Assembly: GCF_945859685.1 (NCBI RefSeq)
Contig: NC_079147.1
Location: 48,428,177 to 48,492,176 of the forward strand
Length of the DNA: 64,000 bases
Direction of reading: 5' to 3'
DNA from: Eupeodes corollae
Lineage: Eukaryota > Arthropoda > Insecta > Diptera > Syrphidae
A program made the position numbers and the translations under genes. This document shows positions 30,998 to 42,539 of the stretch, piece after piece. How positions within the stretch are numbered: position 1 is the stretch's first letter; each line of letters begins with the position of its first letter. Below the pieces are notes generated by a model. The model saw nothing but the letters and a program-made list of their open reading frames with translations. It searched no databases and was not told where the DNA came from.

Positions 30998-32374
30998 TCA
31001 AAAAAGAGGCTGGGATGCGACCCACACTGATAACTTCCCATCCCGTCTGTCGATTTGTCTTGCCTTAAAGTTTGTCTATATGTATTTTTACCAAATTTGC
31101 GCACTATTTTTTGTAGATTTTATTTTTTTATGAAAAAAAACGGACTGTTGGATTTTTATATAAAAATTACTGAATATTGAAAACAATATTTTTAATTTTT
31201 GAAAAACTATTTACCGAAAGTAAATTTTTACCAAGTTTGAGTATTGTTTTTTTTTAGAGTTTTATTTTTTGTAAAAAAACTGTCAATTCGAATTTTTTTA
31301 AAATGTTACCAAATGTTGAAAACAATAATTCTTGTCAGATAAAATTAGTTTGAAGCCAATATTTCAAATTTTTGAATAGATATTTGAGTCGAAAATCAAT
31401 TTTTACCAACTTTTATTCTTTTTTTTTTCAGGTTTTTATTTTTTGTTAAAAAACTGTCAGTTCGATTTTTCTCAAAATGTGTCTTAATGTTGAAAACAAT
31501 ATTTCTTATAAGATCAAATTAGTAAGAACCTATTATCTCAAAGTTTTTAAAAGATATTTGAGTCGAAAATCATTTTTTACGAACTTTTGTTAATTTTTTT
31601 CGGTTTTTAATTTTTTGTACTAAAACTGTCAAATCGATTTTTTTCAAACTTTAACTGAATGTTGACAACAAGATTTTTTGAAAGATAAAAGTAAATTAAA
31701 GCCAATATCTCAAAGTTTTGAAAAGATATTTGAGTCGAAAATCAATTTTTACCAACTTTTATACATTTTTTTTTAGGTTTTTATTTTTTGTAAAAAAAAC
31801 TGTCAATTCGATTTTTCTCAAAATTTTATCAGATGTCAAAAATATTATTTTTCGTTGCACAAAATTGTTTTGGAGATGAAATCATATTTCAGTCGTAAAA
31901 TTTTGGAGGTTTTATTGATTAATAAAAAAAACCATTATATTGATTTTTTTCAAAAAATAAACCTGTTTGGTATTACGTTACAATATATTATATAAAATTT
32001 TATTCAAGTCTCTTGCGTTTTTGGTTAGTAATATATTTAAGGTTAACCAAAATTGTCACCTTTTTTTCAAACTGCTATGGTAAAAAAAACCACCGACGCA
32101 ATTTTCTTGAGAGCCCTTTCTGCATCTGTCTGCCTTATTATCTGCATAAGAAAATTTATTTGAAGTCGATATCTCTTCTGGTTCTTGAGCTATGGACGAC
32201 GAAAAAACGTAGCGAACGTACGGACGTACGGACGTACAAACTTACATACACACGCACGCACAGACATCTTTCTAAAAATCTTTTATTTCGACTCTAGGGA
32301 CCTTGAAACGTCGAGAAATGTCAAAATTTTCAATTTGACAAATCTGACCCATTACAATAACTTCCAATGGGAAG
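30998..32374 (+). repeat. FBL repeat, copy f (right arm of a palindrome)
   Basis: Starts AAAAAAGAGGCTGGGATGCG at 30998 and ends ACTTCCAATGGGAAGTTAA at 32374, opposite in orientation to copy e, with only ~35 bases between. About four subrepeats. Confidence 0.92.
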
Positions 32375-33453
32375 TTAATAAGATAAAAACAAACGGAACA
32401 GACTATTTAAAATATTTCTGTTTTCAATCATGTTTTAGACGTTATTTCTATAGAAAACGCTTCTGAGGTTTATAAATTCAGTGTAAAGAAGTCAGTAAAT
32501 TTGTTGTTATTTTTTCAAATATTTCTACATATTGTAAAAAAAGCATTTTTCGTATTTGAACAATATTGTTTTGTTGATTGACAATGTTTTAAGTTTTTTA
32601 AATTATTAAAATAATACACAATTATCACAAGCACATAAGTTCTAAGAATGCAAGGACATTTACAAATTTTGGGGAACTCAATGTAGCTTCAAAAATAAAC
32701 GGAATTCAGTTTGCTGCATCTGTATGAAGTGAAGGTAAACAAGATCTGAAATGTATGTCACCTTTAGATGCTTAAGCCCCACATACAGATCTCAATTTGT
32801 CTGATAGAAAGTATGAAAGGACTTACTACCCAGTTATTATGCTATGATCAAAACGATTTGTGATATATTATCTAAAGATATTAAAGCACACGAAACAAGA
32901 ACTTCAAGAACTTTTAGATAAAACTGCATCATCTATCATACAATCGGTTGAAGTTTTTAGATTCAGTCTTTCAGCTTATTTGTAAATGGTTGCTCATGTC
33001 ACAGTAATTATAAAAAAAACACAGATTTCAACCCAACCGATGAAATTTTATTTATAACTAACATAGTCCCTCATTATACACAATAAGTAAAGTGGAAGAA
33101 TAATACACCCTCATGAACCTTATCTGTCGAATTTTAAATTTTAGTTTTATAAAAGAGTTAACTAAGTGAATTCCACACAGGCTTTTTATATGCTACACTA
33201 AATATCATGAATAAATATAATTCGCAAGTCATCAGAAAAAAAAGAGTACATATGAGCATGGACCGTGAATTGGGTATAGATTACCCTTAAAGTGTTGGCA
33301 ATTACGTAGCCCTATTTAAATTATACAAATTAAATTTTTGACAAAATAAAAAGAAAGAATACGAAGTTTAAAGACAAAAATATGTCTCCTGGTTGACAAA
33401 CGAAGAAGACAAAAGAACTTCTGATTGTTTAGTTTTCTATGATTTATAGATTA
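32375..33453. other. spacer with no recognisable gene
   Basis: AT-rich sequence between FBL copy f and a Helitron 3' end. Nothing recognised. Confidence 0.55.
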
Positions 33454-34933
33454 CTAGCTTTTTACCCGGGGCTTCGCCCGCAGTGGAGAAATTAAATAAG
33501 TATGAGAGATAAAGGGTAAGGGTATAATAATAGAAATGAGTCAATATAATAACTAAATTTTATTGCTTGGCTGAGATCAACAATTTTTAAAAATTACTAC
33601 AGACAATGAAGTTTCAACACCTTAATATATGCTTATTGAAATGCAACAACAAATGTTAAAATATATTTCACCGTAACAAAAATAAATAATTATGAATTCT
33701 AACAATTTAAAAAAATAAAATACAAAGTATTAATTTAAGGTATTTTTATAGACAATGTTATAAGTTTTCCCGTCGGGTGCAAATATGTGTAAATTCCAGG
33801 CATTAGATACACGTGAACAGGCTACATAAAGTTGACCATGAGAGAAGCATGGGTTTTCTAAATGCACTCCTGCTACCTTTAATGTTTGTCCTTGTGACTT
33901 GTTTATAGTAACAGCAAAACTAAGCTTGACGGGAAACTGAACACTTTTAAATTGGAATGGAAGGATAGCGGGAATAATTGGTATCCGAGGTATTATAACA
34001 CTATTTCCCTTACCGACACCTGTTCAAATAGTGGCACCAAGTATGTTCTGTCCCAATTTTGTTATCTGAAGCTTTGTTCTATTACATAGCCGAGGAGCAT
34101 CTAGATTTTGCATAAGCATTACTGGTACATTTAGTTTCAATTGAAGTTTATGTGACGGTAAACCCGATAGTTCAAGTGAAAAACACCACAGGATATGAAG
34201 AACTTAGTTCCGTATCCATAATTGTATCCATTGACAAATATTCCTTCATTTCTCCTTGAACCGCGTTTAAAATGTCAGTGTTGATCGTATTTACAATTTC
34301 ATTTTTTGGTGCTAATATTGCTCTTGCACACAACCACTGATCAAACATTAGCAATGAGATCCACATCACTTTCTACTAAATTACAAAATTCTCTTGACAG
34401 TGATATGTAGCCTTTAGCGTCAACGTCTAAACAACCATCACCAATTTTCAACAACATTTCAGCGTAAAGTCCTGAATCCACGTCATTATGAAGATGCACT
34501 CTCATATTCGTTGTCAGGCGGAGTTTTTCAACTGTCGGCCATAAGCTTGATGATTTAATGCACGCTTGAATTTCATCTGCTGGTGTGTCCCTTTGAATCA
34601 CTGGGAGGGTTTGACGGAAATCACCAGCCAATAAAACTACCATACCTCCCATTATATCTGTACTATCTTGCAAGTCCTGGAGGGTCCGGTTTAAAGCTTC
34701 TATAGCCTTCTTGTGAGACATTGTACTTTCATCCCACACTAAAAGCTTGCATTCTCGCAGCATCCTACCTCGTGAACTATTTTTACTAAAATTACAGATG
34801 GGCGAATCTTCCTGTGTCAAATTCAATGGTAATTTTAAAACGGAATGTGCTGTACGACCGCCCTTTAATAGCGTCGCGGCAATACCTGACGAAGCTACAG
34901 CAACTGCTATTTTTTGGTCTTTTCTGACGGACA
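33454..34933 (-). mobile_element. Helitron 1, 3' part (5' side lost)
   Basis: On the minus strand the 3' terminus reads GGGCGAAGCCCCGGGTAAAA then AGCTAG, followed by T: a short hairpin (GGGC-GAA-GCCC) ~12 bases before a CTAG end, the Helitron hallmark. It contains the helicase C-terminal half. At 34933 the coding sequence is cut by the element with inverted ends at 34939-35448, so the Rep domain and 5' end are absent. Confidence 0.85.
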
Positions 34934-34934
34934 T
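33730..34934 (-). pseudogene. Helitron Pif1-like helicase, C-terminal half
   Basis: Minus strand: QKIAVAVASSGIAATLLKGG, RTAHSVLKLPL, CKLLVWDESTMSHKKAIEAL (Walker B DE), VVLLAGDFRQTLPVIQRDTP, LTTNMRVHL, then after a frameshift at about 34345 RAILAPKNEIVNTINTDIL, then PSHKLQLKLNVPVMLMQNLD, VIIPRIPIIPAILPFQFKSV, QFPVKLSFAVTINKSQGQTL, HLENPCFSHGQLYVACSRVS and the end NIVYKNTLN with stop at 33730. In a Helitron this helicase is fused C-terminal to a rolling-circle Rep domain and unwinds donor DNA. Walker A is missing here. Frameshifts near 34345, 34185 and 34030. Confidence 0.92.
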
Positions 34935-34938
34935 CTAT

Positions 34939-35448
34939 ACTAATATTATAAATGCGAATGTAAGTTTGTTTGTTAGAGTAAGAATTAACATCAGCGAGTA
35001 AGATCTAAAATAATAAAGTAACAGCTAACCACAAAAATTACGGATAACCTCAAAAATGTGAATAGTATTAAACTGCATGTAACGGAAGAAGAAAATAACA
35101 ATAAATATAGAAAAATTAGAAACAGTTGAAACTATATTCAATTGAATTAGATGTTGTCGTCACCGTCGGTAATACAGTGGGTTGGTATTACAGTATTCAG
35201 GGTTGAAACTTCATTACTATGATGCTAGATGATGCTAGATGGCGTTGAAGTAGCTAAATTTGACGATATTTTGACAAACAATTTTCTTATTTTTCGTAAA
35301 TTTGTTTTATTTTTTTTTTAATAAAAAGTATCCTATGTTACTTCTAATACCTTCAAGAATGTATGTGCAAAGTTTCATGGTGATCGGTTAAGTAGTTTTT
35401 GCGTGTAGGCGTAACAAACAAACTTACATTCGCATTTATAATATTAGT
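34939..35448. mobile_element. 510-bp element with perfect 37-bp inverted ends
   Basis: 34939-34975 and 35412-35448 are exact reverse complements (start ACTAATATTATAAATGCGAA). Preceding bases on the left are ATCTAT, so the left end also resembles the A|TCTATACTAATATTATAAA 5' start seen in many insect Helitrons. The interior is non-coding and ends with GTGATCGGTTAAGTAGTTTT, a phrase also common in Helitron-like repeats. It interrupts the Helitron 1 helicase. It could be a MITE or a non-autonomous Helitron relative with inverted ends; no clear target duplication. Confidence 0.75.
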
Positions 35449-35870
35449 TTAATTTTTGAAAAGACATTTGAGTCGAAAATCAATTATTAATAACTTTTAG
35501 AAATACTTTTTTAAGGTTTTTATTTCTTGTTTAAAAAAATTTCAATTCGATTTAAAAAAAAAAATGTATCGAATGTTCCCACAAATATTTTTTTTATAAG
35601 ATAAAATTAGATTTAAGCCAAAATACCAAAGGTTTGAAAAGTTATTTGAGTAGAAAATCAATTTTTACCATTTTATTAATTTTTTTTAGGTTGTTATTTT
35701 TTGTAAGAAAAACTGTCAATTCGATTTTTCTCAAACTCTTACCTAATGTTGAAAACGATATTTCTTATAAGATAAAATAAGTTTCAAACCATAATCTTAA
35801 ATTTTTGAAAAGATATTTCAGTCGAAATTCAATTTTTAAAAAAGTTTGTTTAAAAAAGTTTCTAAATAAG
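35449..35870 (+). repeat. FBL repeat, subrepeat-only copy g
   Basis: Two to three diverged ~174-base subrepeats (GAAAAGACATTTGAGTCGAA; GAAAAGATATTTCAGTCGAA) without either terminus. Confidence 0.82.
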
Positions 35871-36427
35871 ATTTAAAAATATACCTGTAAAATAAGTTTG
35901 TCGTCAAAGATATAAATGAAATTTGATTTGTCAAAAAACCTCCATTTTTTCAATGTTTTTGTTTGAAAATCTTTTGACCGGTTTTATTTAAATTATTTTT
36001 TTTTGTACATATACCAATTTTCTTAAAAATATTTTTGCTATGCAGTTGTTTAGTGATTGAATGTAATTTAGTCTGGACGAATCATCACCATACATATTAT
36101 TTCGTTAACATGTTTCTCTTTTTCGGCTCTCGTACGGAACTAATTTTAACAAATAAGGTGTCAAAACAAAGAGAATTTTCAGTAGACTATGCGAATTGTA
36201 TTTCATTGAATATTAATTTGTTATTTGTTGAAAAAACTTAACTTTTTATTATAATAAAAATATGAAATACTCGGAAAATATTATGCTAAGCCAAATGGTT
36301 TGTGTATTTGAATGAACTTATCCAATAAACACCATTTTTTGTCGGTAAGCTAGTTTCATCCTAAAACACAACTTCTTTGTGCATTCAAATAGTTCGTTTA
36401 AAGGTTTTTCCTTTGGATAGTTTTATT
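35871..36427. other. spacer with no recognisable gene
   Basis: AT-rich. Nothing recognised except a weak resemblance to R2 sequence in 35880-35960 (AAATAAGTTTGTCGTCAAAG; compare AAATAAGTTTGTCTTCAAAA at 37206). Confidence 0.5.
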
Positions 36428-37705
36428 TAAGTTTAATATTAGAAGAACCAGGATGGAAAATAAATTATCTGAAGATAAGAAAGAGGCATAACATGTATGT
36501 TTAAATTATAAAGCGATCGCCTATTGGTTGTGTAGTTAGGTAGGTGTCTAAAATGTATAAAAAATAGTTCAATGGAGCTTTATGCAGATAGGTAGGTTAA
36601 GACATGTTTATGATGATAATGAATTAATGTTATTGGTAGATAGTTGGTAGTTACTACAATCCAATCACGTTCCTTCTTTCCTACAATTCTTCAGTGCAAA
36701 CATGGAGTTAATACGTTCAGTTTATTTTTTCGTTAAAGTTTAAAAAAGAGAGGCATATGAACAGGTGGTCAGATTTTAGTTATAAAGTGATACGTAAGCA
36801 GTAGTTCTAGAGGTTATACGTAATAAATATGTAGGTATGATGTGTATACGTTGAACAAGCGATTCTAATAGAAAATACATATATACTCATTCTGGCCCGT
36901 TTCTTCAACTTGGACTTAGTATTTATTCTTTTATATGCAAAGACAAGTAAGATATGTGTGAAACAACGTTTTTTTTTAATAAATAATATTTTACAATCAT
37001 ATATACAAAGGTTATAAAAATACGTAAATATGTACCAAATGCATTAATTTGGATTAAAGGTAGGAATAGAGCTAAAATTTTGTCAAATAAATGCGCTCTT
37101 TTGGGGTCATGCACAGGATTTGATCTGGTGAGATGGGAAGGGTTAAAACTTAATTCAAGTGAAATAATTTAAAAAAATACTATTTTAAGATTTGAAATTT
37201 TACCTGAAAAATAAGTTTGTCTTCAAAAATTTAGATGTCATTTTATAAATCAAAAAACCCTTGATTTTTCAATTTTTTATATTTTATATATATATTTTTT
37301 TAATAATCCAAACAATAATAAATTGCACATTTAATAATTAAATATTGTTAAGGCAACATAAGAGCTTATTCAAAAAAAATTATTGAAATCAGTTCATAAG
37401 TTGATGAGAAAATTAAAAAACAAAATAACGGTACCTTTCCAAGTTAAAAAAATCTATCAGTTTGTTTTTTGAGAAAATTCGAACGCGAATCTGCTCAAAA
37501 CTTTTACTTATAAGTTTGAACTCAATCGACCCAATGGTTTAGGCTGTAGGAGCGTGGACAGACAGACAAAACAGACCGGATAGAATCGCGGGACCCACTT
37601 TTTTCGACTTTTCTAGCATCGTAATATCATGTTTGATTAAAATTTCGAGTTCGAAAGTTTTTACCAATGCAAAACTGGCAATATAGTTATTATCGTCGCA
37701 TAAGT
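36428..37705 (+). repeat. Unclassified interspersed repeat R2, copy 1
   Basis: Reverse complement of 55310-56722 over most of its length; landmarks are AATATTAGAAGAA near 36437, ACTACAATCCAATCACGTTC, AACATGGAGTTAATACGTTC, AATGCATTAATTTGGAT and GGTCGATTGAGTTCAAACTT (on the complementary strand). It ends with a region rich in GACAGACAGACA-type sequence and GGGACCCACTTTTTTCGACT. No protein domain recognised. The conserved GGGTCGATTGAGTTCAAACT phrase near one end is compatible with a TE terminus. Confidence 0.8.
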
Positions 37706-37967
37706 AAAAATGGAGGAAGATGCTCATCCCTATCACTCCAAATTGAAATTTTTCTGATTGCATTTTCGTAAATTTTGATGAGATGAGATCCCTATCAAAA
37801 ACACTTGGCTTTTCAGTTCTTGATTTTACAGGGGTAGGGGATGCCTCTCCATCTTCTCGCTCTTATTCTATTTCCTCCACTTCTGATAAAGATTATAAGA
37901 CAGGTTCTAGATATATCTCAAATTTATTCCATTCATCCAATTTGTGTTTGTTTATATTCCTAAGAAA

Positions 37968-38507
37968 TAAAAACTTTAAGAGTTGGTGAACTTGTTTTTC
38001 GACTAAGAATCGTTTAAATTTTACATAATATACTGTAACGTGATACCAAACAAGTATATTTTTTGAAAAAAAAACCTAATAAACGGTTTTTTTTATAAAT
38101 CAAAAAACCTGCAAAAAAATTTTCACCTCGAAAATTTTACGAATACAAAATGATTTTATAACCAAAACAATTTTGTGCAAAGAAAAATACGTTTTCAATT
38201 TTTTTTTTAATTTCAAAAAATCGAATTGACATTTAAAAAACCATTACTCAAAATTGGTAAAAATTGAATTACGACTCAAATATATTTTTATAGATATTTT
38301 CACTTATGAGAAATATTGTTTTCAATATTTAGTACAATTTTGAGGAAAAACTAATTTACTAAAACTTAGTAAACATTTACTTACGACTCAAATAGCTTTT
38401 CAAAAATTAAAAATATGTTTTCCAACTCTTTTTATTTCACAGAAAATATTGTTTTCGATATTTAGTAATTTTTATATAAAAATCCAACAGTCCGTTTTTT
38501 ATAAAAA
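37968..38507 (-). repeat. FBL repeat, partial copy h
   Basis: Minus orientation with the right-part transition (TACTGTAACGTGATACCAAA, TTTCACCTCGAAAATTTTAC), one to two subrepeats, and the left inner part ending AAAATCCAACAGTCCGTTTT at the boundary with copy i. Confidence 0.85.
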
Positions 38508-39773
38508 AAAAGAGGCTGGGATGCGACCCACACTGATAACTTCCCATCTCGTCTGTCGATTTGTCTTGCTTAAAAGTTTGTCTATATGTACTCGTATCAA
38601 TTTTTACCAAATTTGCGTACTATTTTTTGTAGATTTTATTTTTTATGAAAAAAACGGACTGTTGGATTTTTATATAAAAATTACTGAATATGTAAAACAA
38701 TATTTTCTGCGAAATAAAATAAGTTTCAAGCCAATATTTTTAAGTTTTGAAAAGCTATTTGAGCCGAAAGTAAATTTTTACCAAGTTTTAGTATTGTTTT
38801 TTTTAGAGTTTTATTTTTTGTAAAAAAAACTGTCAATTCGATTTTTTTCAAACTTTAACTGAATGTTGACAACAAGATTTTTTGAAAGAAAAAAGTAAAT
38901 TAAAGCCAATATCTCAAAGTTTTGAAAAGATATTTGAGTCGAAAATCAATTTTTACCAACTTTTATAAATTTTTTTTTAGGTTTTTATTTTTTGTAAAAA
39001 AACTGTCAATTCGATTTTTCTCAACATTCTTCAAAATGTTGAAAACAATATTTCTTATAAGATAAAATAAGTTTGAAGCCTAAATTTCAAGTTTTTGAAA
39101 AGATATTTGAATCGATATTCAATTTTTACCAACTTTGAGTAATGTTTTTTTTTAGATTTTTATTTTTTATAAAAAAACTGTCAATTAGATTTTTCTCAAA
39201 ATTTTATCAGATGTCAAAAACATTATTCTTCGTTGCACAAAATTGTTTTAGAGATGAAATTATATTTCAGTCGTTAAATTTTGGAGGTGACAAATTTTTT
39301 TTTTCAGTTTTATTGATTTTAAAAAAAAAACCTTTATATTGATTATTTCAAAAAATATACCTGTTTGGTATCATGTTACAATATATTATATAAAATTTAA
39401 TTCAAGTCTCTAGCGTTTTTGGTTCGTAAGATATTTATGGTTAACCAAAATGTTCACCTTTTTTCAAACTGCTATGGTAAAAAAACCAACCACGCCATTT
39501 ACTTGAGAGTACTTCTGCATCTTTCTGCCTTATTATCTGTATAACAAAATTTATTTGAAGTCGATATCTCTTTTGGTTCTTGAGCTATGGACGACGAAAA
39601 AACGTCGCGAACGTACGGACGTACGGACGTACAAACGTACGTACACACGCACGCACAGACATCTTTCTAAAAATCTTTTATTTCGACTCTAGGGACCTTG
39701 AAACGTCGAGAAATGTCAAAATTTTCAATTTGACAAATCGGACCCATTACAATAACTTCCTATGGGAAGTTAA
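38508..39773 (+). repeat. FBL repeat, complete compact copy i
   Basis: AAAAAAGAGGCTGGGATGCG to CTTCCTATGGGAAGTTAA. About three subrepeats, then the full right part. With 39774-39893 in inverted orientation directly after it, it forms a unit with ~120-bp inverted ends. Confidence 0.92.
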
Positions 39774-39893
39774 TAAAATCTACAAAAAATAGTAAGCCAA
39801 TTTGGTAAAAATTCATACGAGTACATATAGACGAACTTTTAAGCAAGACAAATCGACAGACGGGATGGGAAGCCCAGCCTCTTTTTTATATTA
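39774..39893 (-). repeat. FBL left terminus only, inverted (copy j)
   Basis: TAAAATCTACAAAAAATAGT through AAGCAAGACAAATCGACAGA to AGCCTCTTTTTTA is the reverse complement of the first ~120 bases of copy i. No subrepeat is present, so copy i plus this segment looks like a transposon with unequal arms. Confidence 0.88.
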
Positions 39894-42539
39894 CATATTG
39901 AAGAAGTAATATTCGCGTATTTCGTTTAAATTCGAAATTAATTGAACCTATACTTTACCCTCACCAAAATGTGGTGGTTATGCTATTAAATTGAATCAAA
40001 CTGAAGGCGGTGTACAAATTTAATTAAAATTGGTTTAGTAGTTTAGGAGCCCAACCCGGACAAACATCGTCACACGTAGTTTATATAGGTTGAGATTATA
40101 TTAAAAGTGCGTATACGCCCAGTTTGTCATTTTTAAAAATTGTTGTTTTTTATGGATTTTAAGATACCGAATGGTTTTTGGATTGAATTTTCATAAACGA
40201 TTTGAAAAAAAGCGATTTTTTTTCTCTTAAAAGTTAATCTTAAAATAGCGAAGCTTAATTGAGAAATAATTAATAAATTTAAAATGTACGTACTTATATT
40301 AGAAAGCTTAAGGTATATACAGTTTTAGAATTTTGGAAATAAACGTGTAGTTTTAATTTGTCTTTTTAATTTTTACAACTCTCCGAGTCACCTAAAAGAG
40401 TTCTTCGGTATTGTCTTAAGACTTGTCAAAAACTCAATAAAACAACTACCTTAAGCAATATAAATCAAAGAGCACTCTTCTTGCATACCATATTCGTATC
40501 TACTGGATAATATGATCCTAAAATCATTGTCAATCGAACAAATAAACATTCAAAGTTTATGTTCCACTTTGTCTTCGACAGTCGTAAACACATCAAATAC
40601 CCATAACTTTCCATTTAACTCGCAATCCCTTATGTTCTTGCCACTGCCACTTGCCACTCTTCAGCTATATACGTTTTAATTCTCTAACATTTTTATTCTG
40701 GTGTTGTTGTATATCTTCTATATATGTAATTTTAAGTAAGAGTATATTGCTGTTGCTTTTGGGGCTTTTGATTTTGCTCCTGGCTGAATGTGGAGCTTGA
40801 ACTGGAAGTGAAACTGTAGCTGGATGGTGCGGTATGGTCCTTCTATGCACTTTACTATGTATATACAAAACCTGTCTGTGGTATAAGCAACCCTTCGAGA
40901 TATATTCTCACGAAAAATAACCCCAATATCTAAGAACCCCTAAATTCGATTCAGTGCCGGATTATTGTCATATTTAAGGACATTCAACTGTGTTAAGATT
41001 TTAGTAAGAACTATAAAGAATCATATTAAGTGAGTTCAAAAAAACACAACAAATAAAAGGTCTCAGAAATTCCGGTACATGGAGTTGGTGAGACGGACTT
41101 TTTAGCTGATTTTCTAAAATGTATTAGTCAACATGTTGCTCGAGATTTTCTACAAAATTATATTTTGAATGCTCCTATGTGAGTATAAAAAGTTTAGAAA
41201 CCTTTCAGACTGGTTGGTTATATCTTGAGGAAAAACTATAAGACTGAGTGATTCCACAACTATATTTCAAAAATGCATCAATAAACATGTTGCATAAGAT
41301 TTTAAACAAAAGCATTTTAAATTTTGTTGCTAAATTAGTAGTAACAAAGTTTACAAACATTTTTGACTTGATGCTAATTTTTTGACATCCTAGTATTTCA
41401 AAGGCTTCAATTTGTCTAAACAATGTAGAAAAGAGAAGGTTGAAAACAGGAAATAAAGCGTACAAAGTTTCGAAAAAGTGTCTTAGTTTTTGAAAACTTG
41501 TTGCTAAAAATGTCACTTATTTTGTTCTTTAATATTTGTTAGCAACTTTTAACTTCTGTTACAAGCGCCCTGATTCAAGGCTCTTATAATGATGAAATTC
41601 GTTACTCCCCCACTTCTTTCTCCCTTAACTTCGTAAATAACATTAAAATTCTTCACAGCACTTTGTTGCGGAATTATTGTAAATTTACGATTTAATAAAC
41701 ATGAGAGTAAAATCCTTTTTTGCTGTTCTTGTTGTTGTTTTTTGTTGTTCTTTGGTGTTAGTCTTAAATATGTATATATGTATGTATACCTACATACATA
41801 CATATATCTGTTGTACTAGTGATGTCCTTAAGGAAGCAATAATGTCGAACGCGTGGTAACTAACAATGCATGAGAAAAGGACTTTTTGTGTTGTATAATC
41901 TTAAAAATGTGAGAAGTTTTCCTTTTTATTTTTGTTGTTTTTGTTTGTTTTTTTGTTGTTGTTTTGGTCGGTTTAAGTGCAGATGAAGTAAGAGTGTGAG
42001 ACTGAAGAAAGCTGAAAGGTGAGGATTTTTGTAGTATAATAATAATACAATGAATTTTGTTCATTGCAGAGGGTGTATAGATTAAATACAGTAAAACTAA
42101 AGTAATTCGTACTCCTTTCATTTTAATATTTTCAAATGGCTATAAGATATAAAATTTTAAATATTTGAATTCTTCTTTTAGAAAGTCTCAGTTGTAGCGT
42201 AAGCTATACAAAGAAAAGCATTGCATAAAAAACCGTTTGCTTAAACCAAATTTTTAAGTTGGTGTCAGTTTTGAGTATCCGTTTTTAGTTCCTATAAAAT
42301 AAAGTCCAAGCTCAATCTATGCTATCGCTATTTTATTTAACAGAGTTGGAAAAAAGGATAAAGACTTTCAATTGCAATTACATTTTTTCTAATTTCTTTG
42401 AAATGTAATTGATGCATTTAAAATACTTATTACATTGCAAACAAAAGTAATTATCAATAAAGCAGTATTAATTACTTTTTTTCCAGAAATCATTACTCAC
42501 ATCGTCCAAAAAATTAATTGCATCAACACCAAAAAAGTT
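39894..42539. other. long spacer; possible Helitron-like scrap and a diverged tandem duplication
   Basis: About 40020-40095 reads ATTGGTTTAGTAGTTTAGGA, GCCCAACCCGGACAAACATC and GTCACACGTAGTTTATATA, a phrase often seen in insect Helitron-like repeats (weak). About 41095-41365 holds two diverged copies of a ~155-base unit. A (TTG)n tract lies at 41720-41755 and at 41930-41965, and a TACATACATACATATAT tract at 41770-41810. ORFs here are AT-driven and show no domain. Confidence 0.5.
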
